64,000 bases of DNA, from contig CM042148.1 of assembly GCA_023376005.1 (NCBI GenBank), forward strand, positions 75,879,571-75,943,570. The letters are read 5' to 3'. The notes beneath the pieces were generated by a model that worked only from the letters and a program-made list of their open reading frames with translations, searched no databases and was not told where the DNA came from. This DNA comes from Doryteuthis pealeii (Eukaryota > Mollusca > Cephalopoda > Myopsida > Loliginidae). Of the stretch, positions 1 through 19,605 are shown piece after piece; positions within the stretch are counted from its first letter, which is position 1, and each line of letters begins with the position of its first letter. A program made the translations under genes and the position numbers.

Positions 1-420
1 AGCTAAGAAAACTCTAAGAAAACTCGTTATATCGACCCTTGTTCTTTTTCTTTGTTTTGAAAGTCCTGCTGGACAAAAGCCTATTTGAATATTACCGTTG
101 AATTGAATCGAACTGAATTCACTCCCAATTAAGAGAAATAGAAATTGATTTTTTGTAAGAAATGGTCGAAATGCAGAGTTGAGTGGTTCGCTCGGCATGG
201 AACATTTACAATCGGCGTTTGGACACAAAAGAAAGTTTACGTCTCGCAATTAAGTGCGACTAATAACGCTTTCTCTAAATACTTTCAGCGTAACACAAAA
301 AAAAACAGTTAAAATGTACGAAGGAAGTAAATTTAAAGAACTTTCTCGCTTAATACACGTTGTAGGTATATATATTATTTACGAAACGTCCATTAGATTT
401 CGCACAAGGCCACATGTACG

Positions 421-564
421 GCGTAGGTATTTACCCAACCCATTCGCCACCCGTGGGATGTGACACAAGGTCGCACGAAGGGGGCATCCAGCTAGGATCG
501 AATACTTTTCAGTTGTAATGGATCGGCGAGACTAGTTTGCTAACCATCATACCACGATAGGACG
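421..564 (-). mobile_element. tRNA-derived SINE, family 2
   Basis: Minus-strand copy: GGCGTCCTATCGTGGTATGATGG..., box-B-like GATCCTAGCTGGATGCC, tail GGGTTGGGTAAATACCTAC. Same family at 2318, 2686, 21085, 21232, 22102, 34205 and 59273. Confidence 0.65.
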
Positions 565-593
565 CCTATATATGAGGAAGTTATTATTGATGC

Positions 594-619
<26 letters not shown>

Positions 620-625
<6 letters not shown>

Positions 626-989
626 GACAACAGCATTGCTGAAGTCGGCAAGAATACCCAGAAGAGTCCTGGAGACCTGAGGAGACTTGTTTTCACTCAG
701 ACTCCAGTGAAAGACGATCAATTAACGCTGGTGTGAAAAACTATAATAATAATCCTGGAGACTTGCTGTCACTCAGCCTCCAGTGAACCAGTAGCTTAGA
801 CAGGTGTGAAAAACTCTCATGGAGATAAAAAAAAATCAGAGGAATAATTGAGACTATCCAGACAATAGCATTGTTGAAATCGGCTAGAATACCCAAAAGA
901 GTCCTGGAGACCGGAGGAAACTTGTTGTCACTCAGATTCCAGTGAAAGACCATCAGCTAATGCTGGTGTGAAAATCTCAAAAGGAGTGA

Positions 990-1051
<62 letters not shown>

Positions 1052-2155
1052 GAAAGAACTTGTCAACTGGTGGATTTTGCAGTGCCAGCGGATCACAGGG
1101 TGAAGTTAAAGGAAAATGAAAAAATTGACAAATATCTGGACCTTGCCAGAGAACTGAAAAAGTTATGGAATATGAAAGTGAAAGTTATACCAATTGTAGT
1201 TGGTGCACTTGGAACAGTCCCAAAAGGATTAGAAAAAGGTTTGGAAAGTTTGGATATCAGAGGAAGGATTGAAACCATTCAGAACACTGCACTGCTGCAA
1301 TCTGCCAGAATACTCAGAAGAGTCCTGGAGACCTGAGGAGACTTGCTGTCACTCAGACTCCAGTGAAAGACCATCAGCTAACACTGATGTGAAAACTCAA
1401 AAGGAGTAATAATAATAATAATCCCAGCCAGGAGACCGGACCTAGTATTAATTGACAAGAAAAAGAGAACCTGCCATCTTGTGGATTTTGCTGACCCAGC
1501 TGATCACCGAGTGAAAATGAAGGAAAGCGAAAAGACAGACAAATACTTGGACCTTGCCAGAGAACTGAAGAAGCTGTGGAACATGAAGATGAAGGTCTTA
1601 CCAATTGTAATTGGTGCCCTTGGAACGATCCCCAATGCTCTGGAAAAGAATTTGGGTGAACTAGAAATCAGTGGAAGAACCGAGACCATCCAAACTACAG
1701 CACTGTTGGGATTGGCTAGAATACTCAGAAGAGTCCTGGAGACCTGAGGAGACTTGCTGTCACTCAGCCTCCAGTGAACCACCAGTTACGGCGGGTGTGA
1801 AAAACAAAATAATAATAATGATAAAAATTTGACCTAATGTTAATAAACTAGAAGAGAACTTGCTATCTAATGAATTTTGCCGTCCGACGAACCACAGAGT
1901 GAAAACGAAAGCATAAACAAATACTAAGACTTTGCCAGAGAGCTGAATAAAAAAAACTGTGGAATACGAGGGTGAAGGTGATCCCAATTGTAGTTGTTGT
2001 CCTTAGAACGCTCCATAAAGGTTTGTACAGAGACTGGATGAGAATTGTAAATTGTAGGAAGAATTACTTGTCTAGCAGAGATCCTTTGTTTAAGCAGAGC
2101 GCGATCATTGTAAAGAATTCTTGGTTGTTCCTTTGGTGCTCCTCAATCTTGTAGG
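620..2155 (+). mobile_element. Stacked LINE 3' ends with (AAT)n tails
   Basis: Three to four head-to-tail copies of the same LINE 3' end (about 620-1045, 1046-1420, 1421-1820, 1821-2155). Each carries the C-terminus of a reverse-transcriptase polyprotein (DKYLDLARELKKLWNMK..., ending RILRRVLET) and a conserved 3' UTR (GGAGACTTGCTGTCACTCAG), most with a TAA-repeat tail. Open pieces are 1070-1336 and 1481-1747. The fourth is frameshifted (1861-2150). These are dead 5'-truncated copies. Confidence 0.75.
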
Positions 2156-2320
2156 TACTTCGTCAATGATTGCAAATGGACGTCTCTCAGTATCAGCGAT
2201 TAATAGTCAACCCAGCCACGCACTAGGGCTGTTGCTTGGCTGAGGTTAAACCACGTGTCCTCGCTTAGTTTATAAATCTAAGTGGTGTATTGTAGCACAC
2301 CTTATATACCAAAATAATGT
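2100..2320 (+). repeat. LTR-like promoter repeat
   Basis: About 85% similar to 49725-49930. Both have TCTATAAATT-type TATA sequence followed by AAGTGGTGTATTGTAGCACACC. Boundaries are unclear. Confidence 0.4.
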
Positions 2321-2440
2321 GGCGTAATGGTTAGCAAGCGGGATTTGCAGACCATTGTTAGTGAAATCGATTCTCACTGGGCGCCCCATACTTCTTGCCT
2401 TGTGCTACATCTAAGCTAAGTTTAGTAAATAATTAGGGTG
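2318..2440 (+). mobile_element. tRNA-derived SINE, family 2
   Basis: TGGCGTAATGGTTAGCAAGC (box-A-like), then GAAATCGATTCTCACTGGGCGCC (box-B-like). A near-identical copy follows at 2686. Confidence 0.65.
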
Positions 2441-2688
2441 CGGGTTAGCTCAGTCGGTAGAGCGTTCGGCTAGAGACCACAAGGTTCCTAGTTCGATACC
2501 GGTCCCCGCCAACTCAGCGTATGAGTAGCACAGAGATCTGTGCGGTAAAGTAAGGAGCTGATGGTAGGTGTGGCGCTCCACCTCAGATACTAAAACAATC
2601 TCCTTGGTCTAGCGCTAGTGAAAAGGGGATAGACTCCCTCGCTGATTGGCTGATACCGACATTAGGCCGCCCCGACGACTTACTTACA
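2440..2688 (+). mobile_element. tRNA-derived SINE, family 1
   Basis: tRNA-like head GGGTTAGCTCAGTCGGTAGA with box B GGTTCCTAGTTCGATACC, then the family body with CACAGAGATCTGTGCGG and CTAGCGCTAG, and the end GACGACTTACTT. The overlong body shows it is a SINE and not a tRNA gene. About fourteen copies lie in this window. Confidence 0.8.
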
Positions 2689-2825
2689 TGGTGTAATGGT
2701 TCGCAAGTTAGATTTGCAGACCATTGTTAGTGAGTTCGATTCTCATTGGATGCGGCACAAGGCCAGAAGTATGGGGGATACTTCTGGCCTTGTGCCGCAT
2801 CTAAACTAAGCTTAGTAAATAATTA
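2686..2825 (+). mobile_element. tRNA-derived SINE, family 2
   Basis: ATGGTGTAATGGTTCGCAAG ... GTGAGTTCGATTCTCATTGG. It is fused end-to-end with the family 1 SINE before it. An internal CAAGGCCAGAAGTATG is repeated inverted. Confidence 0.6.
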
Positions 2826-2853
2826 TATAGCAAAATAATCCAACTAGAATATA

Positions 2854-2863
2854 TTTATTTATT
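2854..2863 (-). terminator. Poly(A) signals for gene A
   Basis: Two overlapping AATAAA hexamers on the minus strand (AATAAATAAA), about 145 nt after the proposed gene A stop codon. Confidence 0.5.
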
Positions 2864-3004
2864 GACAATGCATTGTAAACCATAATAAACTTTTGCGAGA
2901 AGGCGTATCAAAAGTCTGAGATTTGCTTTCAAAACACCATAGAGTTTTCTCTTCCCTTTGTAAACCATTGCCTCTGGGACCAATAATGATCTATCCAGAA
3001 ACAT

Positions 3005-11478
<8,474 letters not shown>

Positions 11479-11849
11479 AATGATTGCAATCGATTTGGCG
11501 GGATTTCTTTTAAAAAGAAATACTGAAAATCTAATAAGGTGAGAATGTCACATTTAATTGGCAATAGAAAAAAAAAGAAATGGAAAAATAAGAAAAGGAA
11601 AGGAAAGGAAATGAAAACAAAAATCTATGAAAACATGAACGTAGCAACTGCACTAAGAGACAGGTTGAAGGTGAAGGAAAATAAGCAAATAAATTAATAC
11701 GTGGATTTAAAGTTTAAAAGACAATAGCACATTAAAGACGATATTGTCTTTATTATAATCATCTAAAAGACCCTTGCAAAGAGTCTAGCACTGGAGTCCC
11801 CAACTCGCAGCTTGAGAGCCACATACAACCTTCGAAGCCCATAAGTAAG

Positions 11850-12100
11850 TAGGCGGATTTGGCCTACTGTCGGTATCAACTGGGCAGCGAGGTAGTCTAT
11901 ACACTTTTCGCTAGCGCTAGACCAGGGTTTGTATTGAGGTGGAGCGCCATACCTGCCTTCAGCTCCCCATTTTAATGCGCAGATCAGATCAGATTACCCA
12001 AGCTATGCTACTCATAAGCTGAATTGGCGGTGACCAGTATCAAACCCGAAACCTTGTGGTCAATAGGCAGATGCTCAACTGACTGAGCTAACCCCCTCCT
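11850..12100 (-). mobile_element. tRNA-derived SINE, family 1 (divergent subfamily)
   Basis: GGCGGATTTGGCCTACTGTCGG to GAGCTAACCCCCTCC. It carries the insert AGATCAGATTACCCAAGC seen also at 47600-47835, so these two belong to one subfamily. Confidence 0.7.
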
Positions 12101-12138
12101 AAAAGCTGATACAACCTTCAATTGATCCCTTCACCTCT

Positions 12139-12180
<42 letters not shown>
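12139..12180. repeat. (TA)n microsatellite
   Basis: About 20 TA units. Confidence 0.95.
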
Positions 12181-12183
<3 letters not shown>

Positions 12184-12441
12184 AGATTTTTGGATGTTTG
12201 TTTATTTTAGAAGCATTGTTGAATAAAGTATATATTAAATTTTTACTTGAAGACACTTACAATGCATGTATCGCATAAAATTCGATACTTTTTCTTATAG
12301 AAAATGAACTTGACAAGTGTAATCCCGGCAAAGGATCGCTCGGTGTGTAGAATATCGTACAGACTGTTTCGACTTTATTAAGTCTCATCAGCGATATATA
12401 CTAACGACTTCCCTCCCACAGAAATCGAAACCGGAACCATT

Positions 12442-12653
12442 ATTCTTTAAACATTTTAGGGATAATATCCGGTTCTCTGTATTTATTTAGTATGCCTACA
12501 GGAATTACTTTTTAAAATTTTAACGAGAATCTTCTGTTGCCACATAATTTAAATGTGGCAACAGATGATTCTCGTTAAAATTTTAAAAAGTAATTCCTGT
12601 AGGCATACTAAATAAATACAGAGAACCGGATATTAACTCTAAAATGTTTAAAG

Positions 12654-12656
<3 letters not shown>
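12442..12656. repeat. 215-bp near-perfect hairpin (fold-back element)
   Basis: Left arm from ATTCTTTAAACATTTTAG, right arm ending CTAAAATGTTTAAAGAAT, loop about 6 nt at GTTGCCACAT-ATGTGGCAAC. Arms of about 104 nt differ at about three positions. No ORF. Confidence 0.9.

Positions 12657-12713
<57 letters not shown>
12657..12713. repeat. (TA)n microsatellite next to hairpin
   Basis: About 28 TA units directly abutting the fold-back. Confidence 0.95.
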
Positions 12714-12715
<2 letters not shown>

Positions 12716-13630
12716 ATTTGATGTACGTAAGTCCTTATTTTCCATACAAACAATTAGTTTCAATTTCATGGGTGATTTTCGCTGGAATTTCACAATTAAT
12801 TTCGATTATTCCCAAGTTTATTTCAAATTCATAAAAATTATCATCGTACAAAAAATAGTCAAAAACAATCGTAGTAGTTAAAATTTAGGAATCGAAAATT
12901 TCAGGGTCGCTGATCCGGATTCTGACCAGAATGATTTTTTTTTTATTTTGCTCATAAAGTCGGCTTGATTCCAAAATTGTATATGTTGGGCTACGGCTTC
13001 TAGATATTCACACAGATATTCGCCTTTATCATCAAAGACTATCAAGAGAAAATTTATCCAATTTACAAGTCTTTCTAAAAAAAATAAAAACAGTACGATA
13101 TAAAAATCATGTTTATATATTTCAGGTTAGTTTTCTTTCCTACAAGATTTTAGCTGAAGAGAAGATAGCTTACCTCTAGGAATTAAACCCGTTCGCCTGG
13201 CGTGCGATAGAAATGAACAACACAGAAAAATAAATACGGCCGCTCCAAATCCAGAATTTAAGAGACATGATCTCGGAGCCAACCGAATTAGTGGATTAGA
13301 TTGAGGCGTATGCAGAATTACCCGAGACCAACCACACAATAAAAGAGCACGAGTGACAGAACAAACAGGTATTGTGTGTGCGCTTCGTTCATGGAAAACT
13401 GCTGTAGTATTGTTGCAGATTTCTGTGTTGAAATTTTGTCGTTGAACTTTTGTCGTTGATTTGGATGCTTGACATATTTTTTCTCCCTCCTCATCCGGAT
13501 TCTTCATTAATGGATGTGAATTCAATTATTCAACTTGAAATTTTTTTACTTGCATCAATTTCTCAACAAGTTCCACTTTCTGAAAAAAACGGACTTCATC
13601 GAAAGATACAGGTCCATAGACCAAAACTTA
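12714..13630. other. Intergenic, no supported gene
   Basis: A minus-strand open frame at 13525-13127 and an overlapping plus frame have no recognisable domain and no paired splice sites. I do not call them. Confidence 0.5.
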
Positions 13631-13649
13631 ACTCACAAATAGACACACA

Positions 13650-13657
13650 CATACACG

Positions 13658-13689
<32 letters not shown>

Positions 13690-13773
13690 TACACACACAC
13701 GCATATACACACACACACACACATACACACACACGCGCATACACACACACATGCACACACACACACACACATT
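13650..13773. repeat. Interrupted (CA)n microsatellite
   Basis: Repeated CACACA with ATACA and CGCA interruptions. Confidence 0.95.
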
Positions 13774-13779
13774 TATCCC

Positions 13780-14152
13780 GACCCTATTAGCCTTATGGCA
13801 AATCACCAACCCTTTTTATCGTACAGGTGTTAGAAAGCGTTGGCTGAGGGTCTTAATGTCCTAGGTATAACATTAAACTTCATCTAGTGCTGAAATTCCA
13901 ATTCTGGAGCTTTGAGGAGTGTGGAGTACCCCCTACATCGCTATTACTCCCAGGTCCACTGACCAGGAGTGGTTATACCTGTCAGAGTTTCATCTATGGG
14001 TAAAACAGAAAAAATGAGTTTAAAAAAGTGATTAAAAAACTTAAGTTAAAAAAAATGTTTTGAATACCCATCAAGAATGAATAAAACAAAATGTATTCGG
14101 CATAAAATAAATTAACTAGCGTTGACATGCCGTAAAATCAAACCAACCAACC
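13780..14152 (+). mobile_element. Retroposon, (ACCA)n-tail family
   Basis: CCCTATTAGCCTTATGGCAA ... GTTGACATGCCGTAAAATC then AACCAACCAACC, followed directly by (CA)n at 14156-14195. Confidence 0.65.
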
Positions 14153-14195
<43 letters not shown>

Positions 14196-14198
<3 letters not shown>

Positions 14199-14810
14199 TT
14201 ATGTAATCGCCACCCAGCACCTATATTTGTGGCCTTGTGCCAGACTTAGAAAAAAACCTTTAGAAAAATGTACTACCGATTATCTTATATTACTGGGTGG
14301 TCTTTGTGGAATCACCGAAAAAGTAGTTAGGAAAGATAACATCTTTTAACGAGAGAAAGGAGACGATAAGTCTAGGTTTAACGAAAAAATAGGATGAGTG
14401 ACTCCAAGAAGTCTTTGATCTTAGGCTGGTGAACTCTGGTTGACCAGTGAGATTCGAAGGAATCGAACATTCGATTCGGTCGAGAGCTGGCTCGAACTTT
14501 CTAGAAGTAGAATCTTCTGGAAGATTACTTTGAAATACTATTTAAGAGACCCGTCAATAGAATCAGAGAGAGTTAGAGTCTGCGATCGGAGAAGGAGAGT
14601 CAGGCAGAGATCGGGTCCAGTCAGAGAAGATATCAGAGCCAGGAGGCCGCACGTGGCAGTTGATGAACTGATGTCACTAAGTACTCAACCTGAATTTTAA
14701 TCTTTTACGCGAGACGAAGTTGAAAACAATTATTATTATTAACGAAGTCGCTGGAGTACTGACCATTGAGATAACTAAGAATTACTAACAGAAAAACATA
14801 TATGTTAACG

Positions 14811-14888
<78 letters not shown>

Positions 14889-15350
14889 AGTTATAGGAAG
14901 TTTGGAATATAATAAACTTCTGAGAAGTAAACCCGGTGTTATTGATTTGCTCTATTTACGACGAAAGAAACCGTTTTATGAATGGACTCACGACGCAAAC
15001 AAGATAGTAAAGTAACTATCGTAAAGGGGACAACCCGTGGATAAAGTCAATTGGCCGTAACGAAGAAGCACGCGGCCGCGAAACGTGATACCTTTCGCTT
15101 GACCATAAACGAAAGGAGTGTGGAAGAATTTTGGGGCCACAGACGATACTGCTACTGGTCTGTTTGTAAACAAACGACCGACCGTACGAATACACGATTT
15201 GATTCTGCGAACGAAACGAAGACCGTACGTACGAAGATACGAATTGTAGTGACGTGAAAGAAAAGCCACTACGTAACATATATACGAATTGGAGCCCGCC
15301 ACGTTACATATTGCTAATCGGTACCGTGACTACGAACAACCCCTACGTTA
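14196..15350. other. Unassigned block with LTR-like promoter and (CT)n
   Basis: Contains CTATTTAAGAGACCCGTC (TATA-like), (CT)n at 14814-14884 and AATAAACTTCTGAGAAG (poly(A)-like). This suggests part of an LTR retrotransposon, but no second LTR, gag or pol is visible. Open frames of 68-104 aa on both strands around 15000-15300 lack recognisable motifs. Confidence 0.3.
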
Positions 15351-15361
15351 CACACGGATGG

Positions 15362-15980
15362 GTAATTTTCACCTTTAGTTGTTAAAATTCCTAGCATAAA
15401 ATTGTGCGTGCGCATTATCTGAAATTAACTTAATTGTTATTAAGAACACATTTTATGATATTTTTGTGTTAAAGCATGCAGTTGTATTGTTTTCGAAACG
15501 ATTCAAAGATTTGTATATTTCGCACGGACATATTCAAAATGGCTACCGTCTTGTTTCAAAGTGAAAGTCAGTTGGCTAAATTCCTAGCATAAAATTATCT
15601 GAAATTAATTAATTGTTATTAAGAACACATTTTATGATATTTTTGTGTTAAAGCATGCAGTTGTATTGTTTTCGAAACGATTCTAAGATTTGTATATTTC
15701 GCACGGACATATTTAAAATGGCTACTTGTTTCAAAGTTAAAATCAGTTGGCTAAATTCCTAGCATAAAATTATCTGAAATTAACTTAATTGTTATTAAGA
15801 ACAGATTTTATGATATTTTTGTGTTAAAGCATGCAGTTGTATTGTCTTCGAAAAAGTTTCTAAGATTTCGCACGGAGACTTTCAAAACAGCTACCGGGTT
15901 GTTTCAAAGTGAAAATCAAGGGAGGTTACTCTAATTGCCTTATTTGCTAGGAATTTTAACAACTAAAGGTGAAAATTACT
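15362..15980. repeat. Fold-back element with three internal tandem units
   Basis: Ends are inverted: GGTAATTTTCACCTTTAGTTG and CAACTAAAGGTGAAAATTAC. Between them lie three head-to-tail units of about 170-190 bp (from about 15390, 15580 and 15755). Each has ATTGTTATTAAGAACA, GTTAAAGCATGCAGTTGTATTG and TTTCGCACGGA. The internal unit is related to the fold-backs at 20688 and 25910. Confidence 0.8.
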
Positions 15981-16097
15981 CTCGGATGTACCAACCCTCT
16001 GCAGAAATGATGACTTCACCAACAACCAAACCCATACTACTATACCTAATGTTCAATTACCAATAGAAAGCAACACCTGAAATAATATACAAATAAA

Positions 16098-16341
16098 AGT
16101 CGTCGGGGTGGCCTAAAGTCGGTATCAGCCAAACAGCGAGGGAGTCTATCCCCTTTTCACTAGCGCTAGACCAAGGAGATTGTTTTTGCGCCTGGGGTGG
16201 AGCGCCACATCTACCATCAGCTCCTTACTTTACCGCATAGATCCATGTGCTACTCATACGCTGAGTTGGCGTGTGTCGGTATCCAACTAGGAACCTTGTG
16301 ATTTCTAGCCGAACGCTCTACCGACTGAGCTAACCGGCCCT
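16098..16341 (-). mobile_element. tRNA-derived SINE, family 1
   Basis: Full-length minus copy: AGTCGTCGGGGTGGCCTAAAG to GAGCTAACCGGCCC. Confidence 0.8.
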
Positions 16342-17295
16342 TATACAAATAAATTTTGACATGTATACATATTGCAATATTTTGACATGTATACATATTG
16401 CAACATTTGACCGGATGTCAGCCGATATTAAGAATATTCGTTCTCAACAAACTTTAAAAAAAAAAGAAAAAGAGAGAGAAATAAGAAATTACAGTTATTC
16501 GCCCATTTCATTCATAAAGGAGGAGAAGAAGAAAGAGAGGGAAAAAAAGGAGAGGAATAGGAAATAAGAAGATAAATTATAACCACACAGATAAAAACAT
16601 AAGCACGTCATTTCTGAAAATAAACTCTGATGATGAAGCTCTAGCTTTGAAATCGATTAGACATAAAAAACATCTTTTTGTCTTTATTTTTTTATACGCA
16701 TTGTATTGCCTTCGAATTTTAATATTTTATAACATACTTAACAATGCTTCAAGCAAATTACCAATTACTTTTAAATAAAAAGCTGTAAATATACAAAACA
16801 ACATATAAATAATTACACAAGTAACACACCCCCCCCCACACACACACACAAAGAGCAAATAAAATAAAACATCTTCAACATAAAATAATCCAACAAGGGT
16901 TGACATGCCGTAAAATTAAACCATACCAAATCAACGTTCCATAAATTCAACATGAGTGATGAAGCTTCACATGCTGTGATCTCCGGACCACTTAAAAAAA
17001 AGATATCCTGTGAGAACATGGTCGAGATGAGTCCCCGTGGTGTAATGGCGAACCTGCTGGGCTGTGACATCGTAGTAAGCTATGTGTGAAATAGCACTCC
17101 CACTGTTCTTTTACGATGGTGGCTTTAGCATTAAATAACTTGTGATTGTCATGTGACACCTAATAAGGCACCCAACAAACACGCCCATTCGCTAAGGGAA
17201 TTGGTTATTTATTGTCTCCTTACAAGTATATTTATATATCGGCGATATTCTCCGTATTTAATATACCAGTAGCATAATCTTTACAGATCACTGCC
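16342..17295. other. Intergenic, repeat debris
   Basis: Holds a short duplication of TTTTGACATGTATACATATTGCAA (16356, 16380), a retroposon tail fragment at 16878-16930 (GTTGACATGCCGTAAAATT) and a SINE head-like GTCCCCGTGGTGTAATGG at 17031. No gene. Confidence 0.5.
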
Positions 17296-17300
17296 GTCCC

Positions 17301-17684
17301 TCACAATCCTATAACCCCACCACCAGAACCTTTCCTCTCATGAGCCCTCAAATGACTCATCAAACCTGCTGCAGATCCACAAAGTTTGGTGCAAATATGA
17401 CATTGGAAGGACGCCCTTCTCGTTCTATCAGATGGATCAGATGATAAAATCTCATGCTTATGCACCACCATATGCCTCTTAAGACCAGAAGCTGACTTAC
17501 AGACTTTGTTACAGATTGCACAAGATACATTGTTTGTTCTTAGAATTTGCATGAATTGTTCCTGATGGGATTTCTTATGTTTGACATATCCAGCCTTAGG
17601 GAGTAGAATTCGACCACGTCTGACATTTCCAACCCTCCATGTTCTCTCCAATATGATAGGTGTATCCCTTTCTTTCACTCTCAA
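17301..17684 (-). pseudogene. C2H2 zinc-finger ORF fragment of a repeat (LINE-type)
   Basis: A minus-strand frame contains two clear C2H2 fingers (CAICNKVC-KSASGLKRHMVVH and CHICTKLCGSAAGLMSHLRAH) and ends HERKGSGGGVIGL. A first finger is out of frame: its Cys pair is lost compared with the copy at 56062-56381, which reads WKCQTCGRILLSKAGYVNH. Two dispersed copies with the same C-terminus point to a mobile-element tail domain, not a host transcription factor. Which LINE clade is unclear. Confidence 0.55.
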
Positions 17685-17744
17685 AACTGGTACTTAATAT
17701 ACATACATACATGCATACATACATATATACCAACTTCAAATTTC

Positions 17745-17947
17745 CTCCTCCTAGACCTATTGCCTAACCAAGGCTGAAGATACCAGTCTGTTCTATTATT
17801 TACTCATATCTGGAGGGAGAATAGTTGGATTCATACCTTTCCCAGTGATATTAGCGCTATGTGAAATGCACACAGTCTCGTCCAGGATTTGAACTTGGAT
17901 CACTGGGCCCCTTTCCTACGACGATAAACATTACAATATGCGCCTCC
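17745..17947 (-). mobile_element. tRNA-derived SINE, family 3
   Basis: Full minus copy from CCTAGACCTATTGCCTAACC to ACAATATGCGCCTCC, with box B CAAGTTCAAATCCTGG. Confidence 0.7.
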
Positions 17948-18022
17948 GTATATATATCCCTACTTGTATGTTATATATAAGTCCGCCCCAGCTGAGGAAA
18001 ATTAACATACAAATAACGTGGG

Positions 18023-18025
<3 letters not shown>

Positions 18026-18090
<65 letters not shown>
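18026..18090. repeat. (CT)n microsatellite
   Basis: About 32 CT units. Confidence 0.95.
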
Positions 18091-18093
<3 letters not shown>

Positions 18094-18321
18094 ACAGAGA
18101 AACATATAAAAGGAGGAGTTAATCAAGATATATTGAGAGAGGGGGAAGTGATAGGCAGAATGTGAAGTAAGAGACATGTCAGTTTTTTACTTAATTGCAA
18201 ATTAGGACAAATTAGAACCAATTAAAATGTAATTTTTTTCAAATGTATATATTTTGTGTCATTAAACTAAACAGGAAAAAAGCCTTTCGAAAACAATCAT
18301 ACATTCACTCAGCTATAGTAT

Positions 18322-18354
<33 letters not shown>

Positions 18355-18355
<1 letters not shown>

Positions 18356-18735
18356 AACACGTCTCTTCAGTGTGGCTAGACATAGCAATTACCTCTGACC
18401 AGGAGCGAAACCCGACTGACTTTTCCTCAGCCCGATTCGTTAACCTCTCGGCCATTTGACAGCTACCGTTAAGGGATGGTGTTTAAACTATTAAATATAT
18501 ACATTTGTTTATATATTTTACGATCACCATAGAGATCCAGTCTGTAAACAATAGACGATCATTGAAGCGAGAGTTAATCTAAGTCACCCCTAGAGGGCTC
18601 TACCGGGTTTTGGGAGCAAGTATAATAAGTCCTCCACAGACACCGTGTTTCGACGTTTCATGTCTCTTCAGTGTGGCTAGACACAGCAACTAACTCTGAC
18701 CAGGAGCGAAACCCGACTGACTTTTATTTTTTACT
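18355..18735. repeat. Direct-repeat pair around a unique core
   Basis: About 62 bp at 18362-18424 (TCTCTTCAGTGTGGCTAGAC ... GAAACCCGACTGACTTTT) recurs at 18662-18724 with few changes, about 300 bp apart. The nature is unknown; a short retroelement or a tandem duplication is possible. Confidence 0.6.
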
Positions 18736-18879
18736 AAGTACGGTATAAGGCGATATGTGAGTAGGGAAATTGTGTTATAAGAATCTTCAAAAATCTTCCG
18801 CAGAATATGCATGACACTACAAGGTGCGCTTTTACTTTCTCATCTGCAGAAGAGCGGGGTGTAATGGTTATCAGTTTAG

Positions 18880-19030
18880 GAACAAGCTGATGGGAGAATA
18901 ATTGGATTCATACTTTTCGCAAGAGTATTAGCGCAATGTGAAATGAAAACAGCCTCGTCCAGAATTTGAACTCGTGTCGTCATATCTATTTCCTATGATG
19001 ATAACCATTATGCAACCGGTACCTCCAGTC
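18880..19030 (-). mobile_element. tRNA-derived SINE, family 3
   Basis: GGGAGAATAATTGGATTCATAC ... ACGAGTTCAAATTCTGG (read on minus) ... GGAGGTACCGGTTGCATAATGG. Confidence 0.6.
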
Positions 19031-19212
19031 AGCAATGTGTAGAGAATAATAACAACAACTCATCGCAGGAAATATAGAAAAATAATAAACACAATCTTCC
19101 TGACATCTCGTATATTTATTGTATGAACACGTGTGACTGACATTTGTATAAGAGAAGTTTTGTCTTATTTCATTTTTATGAAGATCATAAGAAAAGAAAA
19201 AGAAAATTTAAA

Positions 19213-19605
19213 CTAGCAAGAATACGCGCCATCCGGGTCTAAGTTTTTAATGTAATGAAATATATCAAATTAAAAAGAATAACGAAATTAAATAAGAACT
19301 GATATAAAAATATTACATTTATTTTTAATTATATTTTACTATATATTATGTACGGCTTTATTTCTTAGTTATATATAAGACACATTGCAGGATTTTAAAT
19401 GCGCTAATAACATGGGCTGTTTCAAGGCAAATCTAGCTCAAATTTTCATAGAGGCATCCATAATAAATAAGATTTATTCTAAGTATTAATGATTTTGACT
19501 ATAAAATAAATTATCATTGATAAACTTACGCATTTCTTGGGGGTATTGTGACGTAAACGGTGACATAGTTTCGGTTACAGAGTGAGAGACAGACAAACAC
19601 CGAAT
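19213..19605 (-). mobile_element. Helitron H6, degraded
   Basis: Begins CTAGCAAGAATACGCGCC, then the family body with GGGTATTGTGACGTAAACGGTGAC. The 5' TC end is not recognisable. Confidence 0.55.

Noticed and set aside
2440..2515. Possible tRNA gene (AGCTCAGTCGGTAGAGCG with box B)
   Set aside because: It is followed by the long body shared with the other SINE copies and the acceptor stem does not close properly, so it is a SINE head.
13127..13525. 132-codon minus-strand frame near the region between the genes
   Set aside because: No domain, repeats or splice partner. Ordinary for this length of AT-rich DNA.
13650..13773. Regular repeat spacing considered as a CRISPR-like array (also 48297-48705)
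   Set aside because: Units are simple or tandem repeats without unique spacers in eukaryotic DNA.
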